Source: a virus
DNA: 29,211 bases
Reading direction: 5' to 3' (one strand)
Virus record (IMG/VR): IMGVR_UViG_3300031841_002574
Location: 1-29,211 of that record
The notes under the pieces are model-generated. The model was not told the DNA's origin. It was given only the letters and a program-made list of their open reading frames with translations, and searched no databases. A program made the position numbers and the translations under genes. Positions 1-7,835 of this stretch are shown piece by piece; positions within the stretch are counted from its first letter, which is position 1; the number at the start of each line of letters is the position of its first letter.

Positions 1-68
1 TTCAACCCGACGACGTCAAACGAGATTCCTCAATGTGACTGGAGTTCAGACGTGTGCTCTTCCGATCT
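1..68 (+). other. Illumina P7-side adapter (not biological)
   Basis: Bases 35-68 match the TruSeq index adapter, ending in the familiar CTCTTCCGATCT. Bases 27-34 sit where an 8-base index belongs, and 21-26 (CGAGAT) match the end of the P7 primer. Bases 3-20 match P7 only with several mismatches, as expected from low-quality read ends. This is library sequence left on the contig. An apparent minus-strand frame running through it translates adapter and should not be annotated. Confidence 0.97.
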
Positions 69-80
69 GGTAATGCGAGT
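69..80 (+). repeat. cos: Left copy of 12-bp terminal repeat; filled-in cos overhang
   Basis: GGTAATGCGAGT follows the adapter directly and recurs as the last 12 bases before the adapter at the other end (29185-29196). Lambda virion DNA has 12-base 5' overhangs, which end repair would turn into just such a terminal duplication. The next bases here, CGCGG then a T run, resemble the CGCGGG-TTTT that follows the lambda overhang. GTCGCGG occurs on both sides of the joined site (29179-29185 and 79-85). The cos assignment is inference, but fits the adapters, the repeat length and the terminase genes next door. Confidence 0.8.
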
Positions 81-118
81 CGCGGCGTTTTTTCAGAGTT
101 TGTAATTATTGAAACCAT

Positions 119-148
119 TTGAACACGTTTAAGAAATAATATTATAAG
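119..148 (+). promoter_or_regulatory. Candidate sigma70-like promoter upstream of terminase genes
   Basis: A TTGAAC at 119-124 and a TATAAG at 143-148 are separated by 18 bases in an AT-rich stretch between cos and the first late gene. The -10 matches consensus at five of six positions and the -35 at four. AT richness alone could produce this, and late genes may instead be read from a distant promoter through cos in the circular genome. Confidence 0.3.
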
Positions 149-177
149 AGATTGATTTGAAATAATAAAAGGCTCAG

Positions 178-618
178 ATGATGGCAAAAGAGACCCAAAA
201 AACACGCAAACCGACCACCGGAGGCGTCATAATTGGCTCGAGTTACGATGTTGCACGTACTCGCAAGATGAATGCAGACGCTGAAATATCAGAATTGGAG
301 CTCGAACGCATTAGAGGCACCCTTTGCCTGACAGATGACGTTGTTACAGCATGGGAAACAGTGCTTCAGGCGGTAAAAGCAAAGTTTTTGTCTATTCCAA
401 CGAAACTTGCCCCAGTTGTGGCTAATGAAAGTGACGTTGCCGTTGTGAAAGAGCATTTGGAACAACAAATACGAGAAGCACTAACTGAAATGGCTAATTA
501 TCAACCAAAAGTTGACCCAACTAAAACGGCGGCTTCAGTTGATAGTGAGCCTGAAGAAAAAGAGGCACCCAAACGCAAAGTTGGACGACCTCGTAAAACA
601 CAGGCAATGAAAAAATGA
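178..618 (+). CDS. Terminase small subunit (Nu1-like)
   Basis: Probable DNA-recognition subunit of the packaging terminase, which binds near cos and recruits the large subunit. The 146-residue protein has a charged helical core (about residues 25-110) that resembles Nu1-type small subunits, notably the stretch around LRG/IRG...V..W...L..VKAKFLSIPTKLAP. An acidic linker follows, then a basic tail with GRPRK (about 137-141), which looks like an AT-hook and could add minor-groove DNA binding. Two tandem ATGs (178, 181) follow AAAAGG; the second has better spacing. It lies about 100 bases from cos, and its stop overlaps the large-subunit start (ATGA). That gene order is the lambda arrangement. 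Confidence 0.85.
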   Translation: MMAKETQKTRKPTTGGVIIGSSYDVARTRKMNADAEISELELERIRGTLCLTDDVVTAWETVLQAVKAKFLSIPTKLAPVVANESDVAVVKEHLEQQIREALTEMANYQPKVDPTKTAASVDSEPEEKEAPKRKVGRPRKTQAMKK

Positions 619-2456
619 CCCAACTAGACCCATCCATAAGAGAGACCGCCCTTCAAAGGTTTGGTGTTGCAATGCGGCAACTACAGCCTCCTCCAAGATT
701 AAGTGTTGCAGAGTGGGCAGACTTAGAGCGTCGGCTCGATAGTCAAACCTCAGCGGAGCCGGGGCGTTGGATTACAGCAAGGGCAGAATATCAAAGAGGC
801 ATTATGAATGCTTGCAGTGACCCAGCCGTTAAAGAGGTCGTTCTTATGTCGGCGGCACAATTAGGTAAGTCTGAGATATTGTTAAACACCATCGGCTTTT
901 TCATGTCTCACGACAGTTGCCCGATTCTTATGTTGCAACCTACTTTGGACATGGCTCAATCCTTTTCTAAAGACAGAATTACAAACGGTTTACTTCGGTC
1001 GACTCCAGCTTTGAGGGGCAAAGTAAAAGACAGTAAAGCAAAGGATGCTAACAATACCACTTTGCACAAGATATTTCCCGGCGGCTCAATAAGTATAGTT
1101 GGCGCAAACTCTAGCTCTAGCTTGGCTAGTAGGCCTATAAGAATTGTTCTGTGTGATGAGGTGGACAGATACCCACCTAGTGCAGGTGAAGAGGGGGACC
1201 CTATCTCACTTGCCAAAAGGCGTAGTGCGACATTTTGGAACCGCAAAATTATAGAAGTCAGTACCCCAACAAATGCGGGGGCAAGCCGTATTGAGACCGC
1301 CTATGAAGAGTCAGACCAGCGTAAATTTATGGTCCCTTGTTCTGATTGTGGACATCATCAAGAGCTAAAATGGGCTTCAGTAGAATGGACTGACCCAAAA
1401 CACCCTCATTTTATTTGCTCTAAGTGCGGCTCATGTTGGGATGATGCGATGAGATACCGAGCTATTTCAAAAGGACATTGGAAGGCACAAAAACCGTTTA
1501 ACGGGATTGCGGGTTTTCATTTGAGCGCCCTTTATTCACCTTGGGTTGTGCTAGCGGATGCGGTGGAAGAGTTTTTAGCCGCAAAGAAGGACCCAATGCG
1601 TCTTAAAACATTCGTGAATACTTTTCTTGGTGAGAGTTGGACCGACCAAGGGACGGGCGTTGAGGATGACGTAATAGCAGGTCGGGCCGAGGATTATGAA
1701 GGCATACCGGAACAAGTAGTGTTGCTTACGGCTGGGGCTGACGTTCAAGATGATAGGTGCGAAATAACGGTTGTTGGTTGGGGGGCAGGAGAGGAGAGTT
1801 GGACAATTAGCCATGACATAATTTATGGTGACCCTTCAAGTCCTAAACTTTGGAAGCAAGTTGATGAGATATTACTGCAAACGTATGAGCACCCTATAGG
1901 TCCACCCATGATAATACGGTCAACGTGCATTGACTCCGGCGGTCACTTTACCCGGTCGGTTTACAATTACGCTAAGACTAGAGCGGGTCACAGGGTATTC
2001 GCTATTAAAGGGGTCGGAGGCGAGGGAAAACCGATTGTTGGACGTCCTAGTAAAAATAACATTGGGAAAGTGCCATTATATCCCGTGGGTGTTGATACTG
2101 CAAAAGAGCTTTTCTATGCTCGACTTAAGATGACAGAATTTGGCCCCGGCTACTGTCATTTTCACGACAGATTAGACGAGGAACACTTCAAACAATTGAC
2201 GGCAGAAAAGCAAGTTATACGCTATCATAAAGGTTACCCAAAAAGAGGTTGGATTAAAACAAGGACAAGGAACGAAGCGTTAGATTGTCAGATATACGCA
2301 ATTGCAGCGTTGAGCATATTGAATGTGGACTTAGACAAGGTTGCGTCAAACTATTTCAGTGCTATAAATACAACATCCTCTGCCGAAGGGGCACAAGCGA
2401 ATAAAGCTCAGGCACGAAATAGGCGAAGGGGTGGATTTGTTAATAGTTGGCGGTGA
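615..2456 (+). CDS. Terminase large subunit, GpA family
   Basis: Packaging motor and cos nuclease; uses ATP to drive DNA into the prohead and cuts concatemers. The 613 residues match the length of GpA-type enzymes. A Walker A-like SAAQLGKSE is at about 79-87 and Walker B IVLCDEVD at about 177-184. A four-cysteine zinc-binding insert (CSDCG...CSKCG) lies around 243-272, as is usual in this family. The C-terminal nuclease half opens with GADVQDDRCEI near 375. The start overlaps the small-subunit stop by four bases, implying coupled translation. A GpA-type enzyme predicts cos packaging, which agrees with the 12-base terminal repeats. Confidence 0.97.
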   Translation: MTQLDPSIRETALQRFGVAMRQLQPPPRLSVAEWADLERRLDSQTSAEPGRWITARAEYQRGIMNACSDPAVKEVVLMSAAQLGKSEILLNTIGFFMSHDSCPILMLQPTLDMAQSFSKDRITNGLLRSTPALRGKVKDSKAKDANNTTLHKIFPGGSISIVGANSSSSLASRPIRIVLCDEVDRYPPSAGEEGDPISLAKRRSATFWNRKIIEVSTPTNAGASRIETAYEESDQRKFMVPCSDCGHHQELKWASVEWTDPKHPHFICSKCGSCWDDAMRYRAISKGHWKAQKPFNGIAGFHLSALYSPWVVLADAVEEFLAAKKDPMRLKTFVNTFLGESWTDQGTGVEDDVIAGRAEDYEGIPEQVVLLTAGADVQDDRCEITVVGWGAGEESWTISHDIIYGDPSSPKLWKQVDEILLQTYEHPIGPPMIIRSTCIDSGGHFTRSVYNYAKTRAGHRVFAIKGVGGEGKPIVGRPSKNNIGKVPLYPVGVDTAKELFYARLKMTEFGPGYCHFHDRLDEEHFKQLTAEKQVIRYHKGYPKRGWIKTRTRNEALDCQIYAIAALSILNVDLDKVASNYFSAINTTSSAEGAQANKAQARNRRRGGFVNSWR

Positions 2457-2460
2457 ATAA

Positions 2461-3042
2461 ATGGCAAACCTTTTCGACGCAGCAAATGCCCCGGTAGGAG
2501 TTCCCGAGGAGGTATTTGTTGGGGATTTTATCCAATTCAAAATTACCGAATATAGCAGCAGTTATGACAACAGCTTGTTTACCATGCGTTTTGTCGCTCG
2601 GATTGCAACGGGAGCCAACACCGAGTTTACCGTAACGGCAACTGCCTCTGATAACGATTATTTGTTTACTATACCAAGTGCGACGAGTGCGAATTACACC
2701 GTCGGACATTATCATTACCAATTAGAAATTGAGCGTGACTCCGATAACGAGCGAATAATCATTGACCGTGGACAATTGGACGTTTCCACCGACTATGACA
2801 ACAACGTTGATGTTAGAGAACACTGCGAAATCATGGTCACCAAGATTGAGTCTATTCTTGAGGGTCGGGCTGATGCGGATGTAGACAGTTACTCAATTAA
2901 AGGACGCTCTTTGTCCAAAATGAGTATTACTGATTTGCTCCAATGGCGGGATTATTACAGGCGGGAAGTAAACGAAATTAAGAAACGTGAACGCATCAAG
3001 CATGGCCGACGCACCAAATCGACACTTTTGGGAAGGTTTTAA
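2461..3042 (+). CDS. gpW-like head-tail connector with N-terminal beta domain
   Basis: A 193-residue protein between terminase and portal. Residues about 15-112 are rich in alternating hydrophobic and polar residues and look like an all-beta domain. Residues about 117-175 are two helices with a YSIKGRSLSKMSITDLL motif. That motif recalls gpW, the lambda head-completion protein that seals the portal (its YRSLAEMKALR-like stretch). The tail is strongly basic. In lambda gpW lies in the same place between A and B and is only about 68 residues, so here the gpW-like part appears fused to an extra beta domain. The connector role rests on position and this motif. Confidence 0.65.
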   Translation: MANLFDAANAPVGVPEEVFVGDFIQFKITEYSSSYDNSLFTMRFVARIATGANTEFTVTATASDNDYLFTIPSATSANYTVGHYHYQLEIERDSDNERIIIDRGQLDVSTDYDNNVDVREHCEIMVTKIESILEGRADADVDSYSIKGRSLSKMSITDLLQWRDYYRREVNEIKKRERIKHGRRTKSTLLGRF

Positions 3043-3045
3043 AGA

Positions 3046-4539
3046 ATGGGCATTTTTGACTTTTGGACTAACCCAAAGAAAGAAAAGAATAGAAAACAAA
3101 AGCACCTTTACAGGAGCTATGGCGGTGCTGATTCTGGTCGTTTGTTTAGTGATTTTGTAGCTTCATCATTCTCTGCAGATAGTGAGTTAAAAACCGCCCT
3201 TCCAATATTACGTAACCGAAGCCGGGACCTTGCCCGTAATAATGAATATGCAAAACGCTTTCTCAACCTGATAAAAACTAACGTTGTCGGCGAGGCTGGG
3301 TTTTCCATGCAAGTCAGAGCCCGAAATGCTGACCGTTCACTAGATGTTGCAGGGAATGCGATTGTAGAAAATGCTTTTACCTCATGGTCAAGACTAGGTA
3401 ATGTTGATGTTACTGGGCGGCTAAGTTGGTTGGATTGTCAAAGAGTTGTTGCTGAAACGCTCGCTCGTGATGGTGAGGTATTCATAAAGAAGATTACTAA
3501 CCGTCGCTTCAAAGATAACTTTACGCTGCAGTTCCTAGAAAGTGACCTTGTAGATGACCAAAAGAACGGGCGTAATGAAGAAAACGGCAACGAAATAAGA
3601 ATGGGTGTTGAGTTGGACGAGTTCCACCGCCCAGTTGCTTATTACACTTTAGTCAATCATCCCAACGACTCTTTCCGCTATACACCAACAAATAGGCGGC
3701 ACGTAAGAGTCCCAGCCGACCAAATGATTCACTTGTTTATGCCGACCCGAACGCATCAAACGAGGGGCGAGCCATTTATGGCCCCAGCCATTGCCTCAAT
3801 TAAAATGTTGCATGGATACCGTGAGGCTGAGTTAGTGGCGGCAAGAGCGGCAGCAAGTAAATTTGCAGTTCTAACAAGTCCAACAGGTGAGGACTTTGTA
3901 GGCGATGATACGACTGACCAAGACCGCCCAATAATAGATTTTGAGCCAGCTAGCGTCTTTCAGTTGCCTGAAGGTCAGGACCTAAAGCTAATAGACCCAA
4001 CGCACCCAACCTCAGCATTTGATGACTTTGAAAAAGCCGTTTTACGTGGCATCGCATCAGGGTTAAACGTAAGCTATACGAGCCTTTCAAATGACCTAAC
4101 CGGAGTCAGTTATTCTTCAATCAGGCAAGGAACGATTGAAGAGAGGGACCATTACCGACTCCTGCAATCGTTTATTATCGAGCACTTTTGCGAGCCCGTG
4201 TTTAGAAGTTGGCTAAATGCCGCAATGAGTGCGGGTAATATTCCCTTGCCTGTGAGCAAATATGAGAAGTTTTCTGACAACGTGCATTTCCGGGGGCGTG
4301 GCTTTGCTTGGGTTGACCCACAACGTGAAATCAACGCAAACGTCACCGCCCTTAATCATGGGATTGTGAGCCTTAGCGATATTGCAGCAAACTATGGGCG
4401 GGATGTTGAAGATGTATTTGCACAAATACAAGCCGACAAAGAGCTTGCTGAGCGCTATAATCTTAGCTTTGCTCTTGAGCCATTTGGTGACAAAGCACCC
4501 GTGCAAGCCGAAATAGAAGGGGGCGAGGATGGCGACTGA
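3046..4539 (+). CDS. Portal protein, lambda gpB family
   Basis: Forms the dodecameric ring at one capsid vertex through which DNA enters and leaves, and is the docking site for terminase and connector. The 497-residue length and typical stretches mark the lambda-type portal family: a basic N-terminus, LRNRSRDLARNNEYAKRFL near 60-78, DGEVFIK near 150, and RGIASGLNVSYTSLSNDL with YSSIRQG near 340-365. The start follows GGAAGG. Its last bases overlap the start of the capsid polyprotein by 11, so head genes are probably translated in a coupled way. Confidence 0.95.
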   Translation: MGIFDFWTNPKKEKNRKQKHLYRSYGGADSGRLFSDFVASSFSADSELKTALPILRNRSRDLARNNEYAKRFLNLIKTNVVGEAGFSMQVRARNADRSLDVAGNAIVENAFTSWSRLGNVDVTGRLSWLDCQRVVAETLARDGEVFIKKITNRRFKDNFTLQFLESDLVDDQKNGRNEENGNEIRMGVELDEFHRPVAYYTLVNHPNDSFRYTPTNRRHVRVPADQMIHLFMPTRTHQTRGEPFMAPAIASIKMLHGYREAELVAARAAASKFAVLTSPTGEDFVGDDTTDQDRPIIDFEPASVFQLPEGQDLKLIDPTHPTSAFDDFEKAVLRGIASGLNVSYTSLSNDLTGVSYSSIRQGTIEERDHYRLLQSFIIEHFCEPVFRSWLNAAMSAGNIPLPVSKYEKFSDNVHFRGRGFAWVDPQREINANVTALNHGIVSLSDIAANYGRDVEDVFAQIQADKELAERYNLSFALEPFGDKAPVQAEIEGGEDGD

Positions 4540-7270
4540 CTTTCCCACTAAAGGCGACGATAAAAAGATTAGCTTACGTAATAGCCAATATCCGCAATTT
4601 GATTTTGATTTTGCCGAAGGAATCAAAGAGGACAACAAAGAAGTTTGGGGTACGGGTGGCAATATCCGAGGAAATGAAGCTTACCAGTTTTGGAAAAAAG
4701 CAAGAGCGGGAGAGGAAACCGAAGGCGTTTTAGATTGGATAAAAGAGCGTGAGGCTTGGGCGGCTCGTCACTTTGAAGATGGGGCACAATTCAAAGATGG
4801 AAGCAAAGAACCCAACAAGTCTAACGTGGCTGGAGTTGTTGCACAAATAAAATGGGGGGTAATTGGAACGCTTGGTGAGCAAGGAATGAAAGACGTTCTG
4901 CTTGAGCTAATTAAAAAGCTTGAAGGACGCAAAGATGATGAGCGGGGCTTTTCCGATTTAAGCTCATCAGTCCAAGAGGGACTGACTAACAAAGTCAAAG
5001 AACACAACGAGGAAGTCGGAGATACCGCCTCGAAAAGAACGAATGTGAGAACACTGGCGGCAGTATTTGAGCGTGGCATAGGAGCCTATAAAACAAACCC
5101 TCAATCAGTGCGTCCAAACGTCAAATCACCGGAGCAATGGGCTTACGCTCGCGTAAATTCATTTTTGTTTGTATTAAGAAATGGACGCTTTCAGGGTGGC
5201 AAACATGACACAGATTTGCTACCATCGGGGCACCCTTTATCAACGAAGGAACGAAAAGTGACAGAAATTACCGAGCGGCATATTCAGTCTATAGAAGAAA
5301 CTGAGGACGCATACATTATCACTTACGGCAAATCTATGCCGGAAACTGAGTCGGATGATGAGCGCATGGGTCACGATGACGAGGAGATGAAGGGCGAGGA
5401 CATGGAGCGTCTGGACCGAGGCTCAATGTTGAAAAGATATTACCACGACTCGAAAAGCGGCATAGTTGATGAGGAAATGCGCCGTGTCAAAGTGGGTGTT
5501 TCTAGTGAAGAGCCCGTTGAGCGTGAGTTTGGAATGGAAGTTATAGACCATGACCCGGAAAGCATGAATTTAACATTTCTCAATTCGGGACGTGCACCAT
5601 TATTATTAAACCACGATTTAAATAGACAAATCGGGGTTGTTGAAGAGGTTAAGATGGACGTAGAGGCGCGTCGACTCCGCGCTATTGTTCGCTTTGGAAA
5701 AAGTGACGAGGCTACTGAAGTCTACAACGATGTTTTGGATGGAATACGCCAGAACATTTCAGTCGGTTATCGTATAGATGGCCGAGTAAAGCGTGATGGA
5801 GACTCAGACGATACCGTAAGAGTCAAAACTACGCCTATGGAAATTAGCATTGTTTCAGTGCCAGCGGACCAGTCAAGTTCAGTTGGCGTTGGGCGGTCAG
5901 TTTCCGCTTCCCTGCAAACTTCAGACAGTAAGGAGACAAAAACCATGTCTGACAATACCCCAGAAGTAGGGGTTGACCTTGAAGCAGCGAAGGCCGAAGC
6001 GGTCCGGGCTGCACGCAAGAACGACTCCGAAATCTTGGCAATCGCTGCCAAGCACAACAAGCGCGATATGGGTGAAAAAGCCATTCGCGAAGGTCTAAGC
6101 ATTGACCAATTCAGAGGCGAGCTCCTCAACGCGATTGAGGACACAAAAGCACTAGACAACAACCCAGCCGTGGTTGACGCTTCACCAAAAGAGAAGCGCA
6201 GCTATTCGCTTGGTCGTATGGTGCAAGCTCAAATTAGCGGAGACTGGCGCAACGCTGGCTTCGAGCGTGAAATTAACGACGAAATCGCTCGTAGCGTTGG
6301 ACGTTCTGCAGAGGGCGTTTATGTTCCAGACTTCGCATGGCAACAGCGCGGTCCGCTATCAACAGCGGCAACAGGCGGCTCAGGCTCAGAAGTTGTTTTT
6401 GATGACTTCGTACCAACTGAGCACCGTGGCGACATGTTCATTGAAGCCCTAAGAGCAAATCAAGTTCTTGGTGGACTCGGTGCAACATACATGAGCGGCC
6501 TAACCAACAGAGTTAAAATGCCAAAGCTCGCAACAGGCGCAAACGCTGCTTTCGTTGAAGAATTGGCCGATGTTGGCGACGGTGCTGGAACTGATGGAGC
6601 GTTGACTCTACAGCCACGTACAATGGGTAGCTTTGTTGACTTGAGCCGTTTGCTCGCACTTGAAAGTGTACCAGCAATTGAGCAAATCATCCGCGATGAC
6701 CTACTAAGGTCTGCGGCTGACCGGACTGAGTTTTACGCAATCCAAGGCTCAGGCTCAAGTGGTCAACCAACCGGAATCCTGAACACTTCGGGCGTTAACA
6801 ACCTCGACATCTCATCAGGAACCGACGTTGACTCACTAACTTGGTCAGACATCATCAACCTTGTTAAATTGGTTGAAGAGGACAACGGCATTGTGAACGC
6901 TGGAGCCGCTGGCTTCTTGTCACACCCAGCCGTGAAGTCAAAGCTGGCAAGCACGGTTCGCGTGTCATCAACTGACTCCGTGATGCTCTTGAACGACCCT
7001 TGGAATAACCTCTACGGTTACCCAGCAGCGTTCACTAGCAACGTACCAACAACTCTTGACCCCGGTGACGGCGGCAACGACGCATCAGCACTTATCTTTG
7101 GTGACTTCTCACAATTGATAATTGCCCAGTTTGGTGCACCGTCAATCTTGGTTGACCCATATTCCGGCTCTAAAGCTGGAACGGTTCGCATGGTTCTTCA
7201 TGCGGAGCTAGACGTAGGTGTACGTCACGCAGTTAGCTTCGGCATCACCGACGAGGTGAGCATTGCTTAA
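4529..7270 (+). CDS. Head polyprotein: N-terminal phage domains + S78-type prohead protease + HK97-fold capsid
   Basis: A 913-residue fusion. Residues about 10-115 hold a domain with NIRGNEAY...REAWAARHF...AGVVAQIKWGV, which I recognise from many phage proteins but whose function I do not know. Residues about 165-245 contain SPEQWAYARVNSFL...DTDLLPSGHP, another recurrent phage segment. An acidic linker leads to a prohead protease (about 305-460) with likely catalytic His362 in LLLNHD and Ser411 in NISVGY. Residues about 473-605 resemble a scaffold-like delta domain, and from about 607 the capsid fold begins. Protease and capsid are usually separate genes. Maturation presumably needs cleavage inside this chain, or separate synthesis from the internal start at 5945. 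Confidence 0.9.
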   Translation: MATDFPTKGDDKKISLRNSQYPQFDFDFAEGIKEDNKEVWGTGGNIRGNEAYQFWKKARAGEETEGVLDWIKEREAWAARHFEDGAQFKDGSKEPNKSNVAGVVAQIKWGVIGTLGEQGMKDVLLELIKKLEGRKDDERGFSDLSSSVQEGLTNKVKEHNEEVGDTASKRTNVRTLAAVFERGIGAYKTNPQSVRPNVKSPEQWAYARVNSFLFVLRNGRFQGGKHDTDLLPSGHPLSTKERKVTEITERHIQSIEETEDAYIITYGKSMPETESDDERMGHDDEEMKGEDMERLDRGSMLKRYYHDSKSGIVDEEMRRVKVGVSSEEPVEREFGMEVIDHDPESMNLTFLNSGRAPLLLNHDLNRQIGVVEEVKMDVEARRLRAIVRFGKSDEATEVYNDVLDGIRQNISVGYRIDGRVKRDGDSDDTVRVKTTPMEISIVSVPADQSSSVGVGRSVSASLQTSDSKETKTMSDNTPEVGVDLEAAKAEAVRAARKNDSEILAIAAKHNKRDMGEKAIREGLSIDQFRGELLNAIEDTKALDNNPAVVDASPKEKRSYSLGRMVQAQISGDWRNAGFEREINDEIARSVGRSAEGVYVPDFAWQQRGPLSTAATGGSGSEVVFDDFVPTEHRGDMFIEALRANQVLGGLGATYMSGLTNRVKMPKLATGANAAFVEELADVGDGAGTDGALTLQPRTMGSFVDLSRLLALESVPAIEQIIRDDLLRSAADRTEFYAIQGSGSSGQPTGILNTSGVNNLDISSGTDVDSLTWSDIINLVKLVEEDNGIVNAGAAGFLSHPAVKSKLASTVRVSSTDSVMLLNDPWNNLYGYPAAFTSNVPTTLDPGDGGNDASALIFGDFSQLIIAQFGAPSILVDPYSGSKAGTVRMVLHAELDVGVRHAVSFGITDEVSIA
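5945..7270 (+). CDS. Nested major capsid protein from internal start (candidate)
   Basis: An in-frame ATG at 5945 (residue 473 of the fusion) is preceded by AAGGAG at 5930-5935, nine bases away. That is among the best ribosome sites in the window although it lies inside an open frame. Initiation here would give 441 residues: a delta-like scaffold segment of about 130, then the HK97 capsid fold. This is a normal precursor size for the family. Codon choice shifts near this point towards C-ending codons (AAC, GAC, TTC, ATC), as expected of a very highly expressed product. Nested starts in head genes are known, as in lambda C/Nu3. Separate expression is inferred. Confidence 0.6.
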   Translation: MSDNTPEVGVDLEAAKAEAVRAARKNDSEILAIAAKHNKRDMGEKAIREGLSIDQFRGELLNAIEDTKALDNNPAVVDASPKEKRSYSLGRMVQAQISGDWRNAGFEREINDEIARSVGRSAEGVYVPDFAWQQRGPLSTAATGGSGSEVVFDDFVPTEHRGDMFIEALRANQVLGGLGATYMSGLTNRVKMPKLATGANAAFVEELADVGDGAGTDGALTLQPRTMGSFVDLSRLLALESVPAIEQIIRDDLLRSAADRTEFYAIQGSGSSGQPTGILNTSGVNNLDISSGTDVDSLTWSDIINLVKLVEEDNGIVNAGAAGFLSHPAVKSKLASTVRVSSTDSVMLLNDPWNNLYGYPAAFTSNVPTTLDPGDGGNDASALIFGDFSQLIIAQFGAPSILVDPYSGSKAGTVRMVLHAELDVGVRHAVSFGITDEVSIA

Positions 7271-7282
7271 CTAGCATTTATT

Positions 7283-7310
7283 GAGGGGTGGGGCTTCGGC
7301 TCCACCTCTT
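7283..7310 (+). terminator. UUCG-loop hairpin after capsid gene; partial terminator or processing site
   Basis: A 12-bp stem (three or four G-U pairs included) closes a TTCG tetraloop twelve bases after the capsid stop. It is followed only by CTCTTAATTT-like sequence, not a clean T run. Such a hairpin could reduce read-through or protect the capsid mRNA 3' end, making capsid mRNA more abundant than tail mRNA. No alternative promoter is evident downstream, so full termination seems unlikely. Confidence 0.5.
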
Positions 7311-7326
7311 AATTTAGAGGTGATTT

Positions 7327-7524
7327 ATGAAAGTAGAGATTTTGACTAAATCATTTATCGGCACGGGTGCTAACCTCATGCCCGGTCAAGTGCACGATTT
7401 AGACGATGCGATAGCTCAACGGCTAATAGACCGAGGGCTAGCTAAAGAGATAAAGAAGGCAAAGCCCAAGCCCAAAAAAACAAACCGGGCAGTAAAGAAG
7501 CTTACAACACCTGAGGACGAATAA
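7327..7524 (+). CDS. Small head-region protein, unknown function
   Basis: A 65-residue basic protein just after the capsid gene and its hairpin, with AGAGG seven bases before the ATG. The N-terminal half (MKVEILTKSFIGTGANLMPG, then DLDDAIAQRLIDRGLA) resembles small proteins commonly found after capsid genes, in which a short beta segment is followed by a LI.RG.A helix. The C-terminal half is a lysine/proline-rich tail. Its stop overlaps the next start (TAATG). A minor head or connector role is suggested by position only. Confidence 0.7.
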   Translation: MKVEILTKSFIGTGANLMPGQVHDLDDAIAQRLIDRGLAKEIKKAKPKPKKTNRAVKKLTTPEDE

Positions 7525-7835
7525 TGCCGATTGAAGCCGCCGCTGACCGTGCAATATTCTTTGACGCTGATGAATTCGGCGTTGCGGCTACTTATACCCC
7601 AGATGGAGGGGCGGCAACTACAGTAAATGGCATTTTTGATAACCCGCAATTGAGCAAGGGTGCAACCGATATGCTAGACATAACAACACCCCAGCCAGAG
7701 TTTGAATGTCGTAGCGCGGACGTGCCAAATGTAGCAGAAGGCGATACATTAGTAATTAACACGGTCAGCTATATTATACGGGCAGTTATGAATGACGGCA
7801 CGGGCGTTTCAACCTTAATGTTGGAGCGTAGCTAA
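7524..7835 (+). CDS. Head-tail joining protein (FII-like)
   Basis: A 103-residue beta-rich protein in the position of lambda gpFII, between capsid and tail terminator. The sequence FFDADEFGVAATYTPDGGAATTVNGIFDNP is typical of the phage head-tail attachment family, which forms the ring to which the finished tail binds. The DTLVINTVSYIIRAVMNDGTGVSTLMLE end fits the same fold. It overlaps both neighbours at TAATG junctions, so its translation is probably coupled to theirs. Confidence 0.75.
   Translation: MPIEAAADRAIFFDADEFGVAATYTPDGGAATTVNGIFDNPQLSKGATDMLDITTPQPEFECRSADVPNVAEGDTLVINTVSYIIRAVMNDGTGVSTLMLERS

Noticed and set aside
2-205. Minus-strand reading frame at the left end
   Set aside because: It runs through adapter sequence; its RKSTRLNSSH is a known translation of Illumina adapter, so it is not a gene.
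3046-4539. A gpC-type protease overlapping the portal end, as in lambda
   Set aside because: The following gene has S78-type His/Ser protease motifs, not a ClpP-like gpC protease.
4213-4662. 149-codon minus-strand frame opposite the portal gene end
   Set aside because: It lies opposite the portal and polyprotein genes; the Cys/Leu-rich product has no family character.
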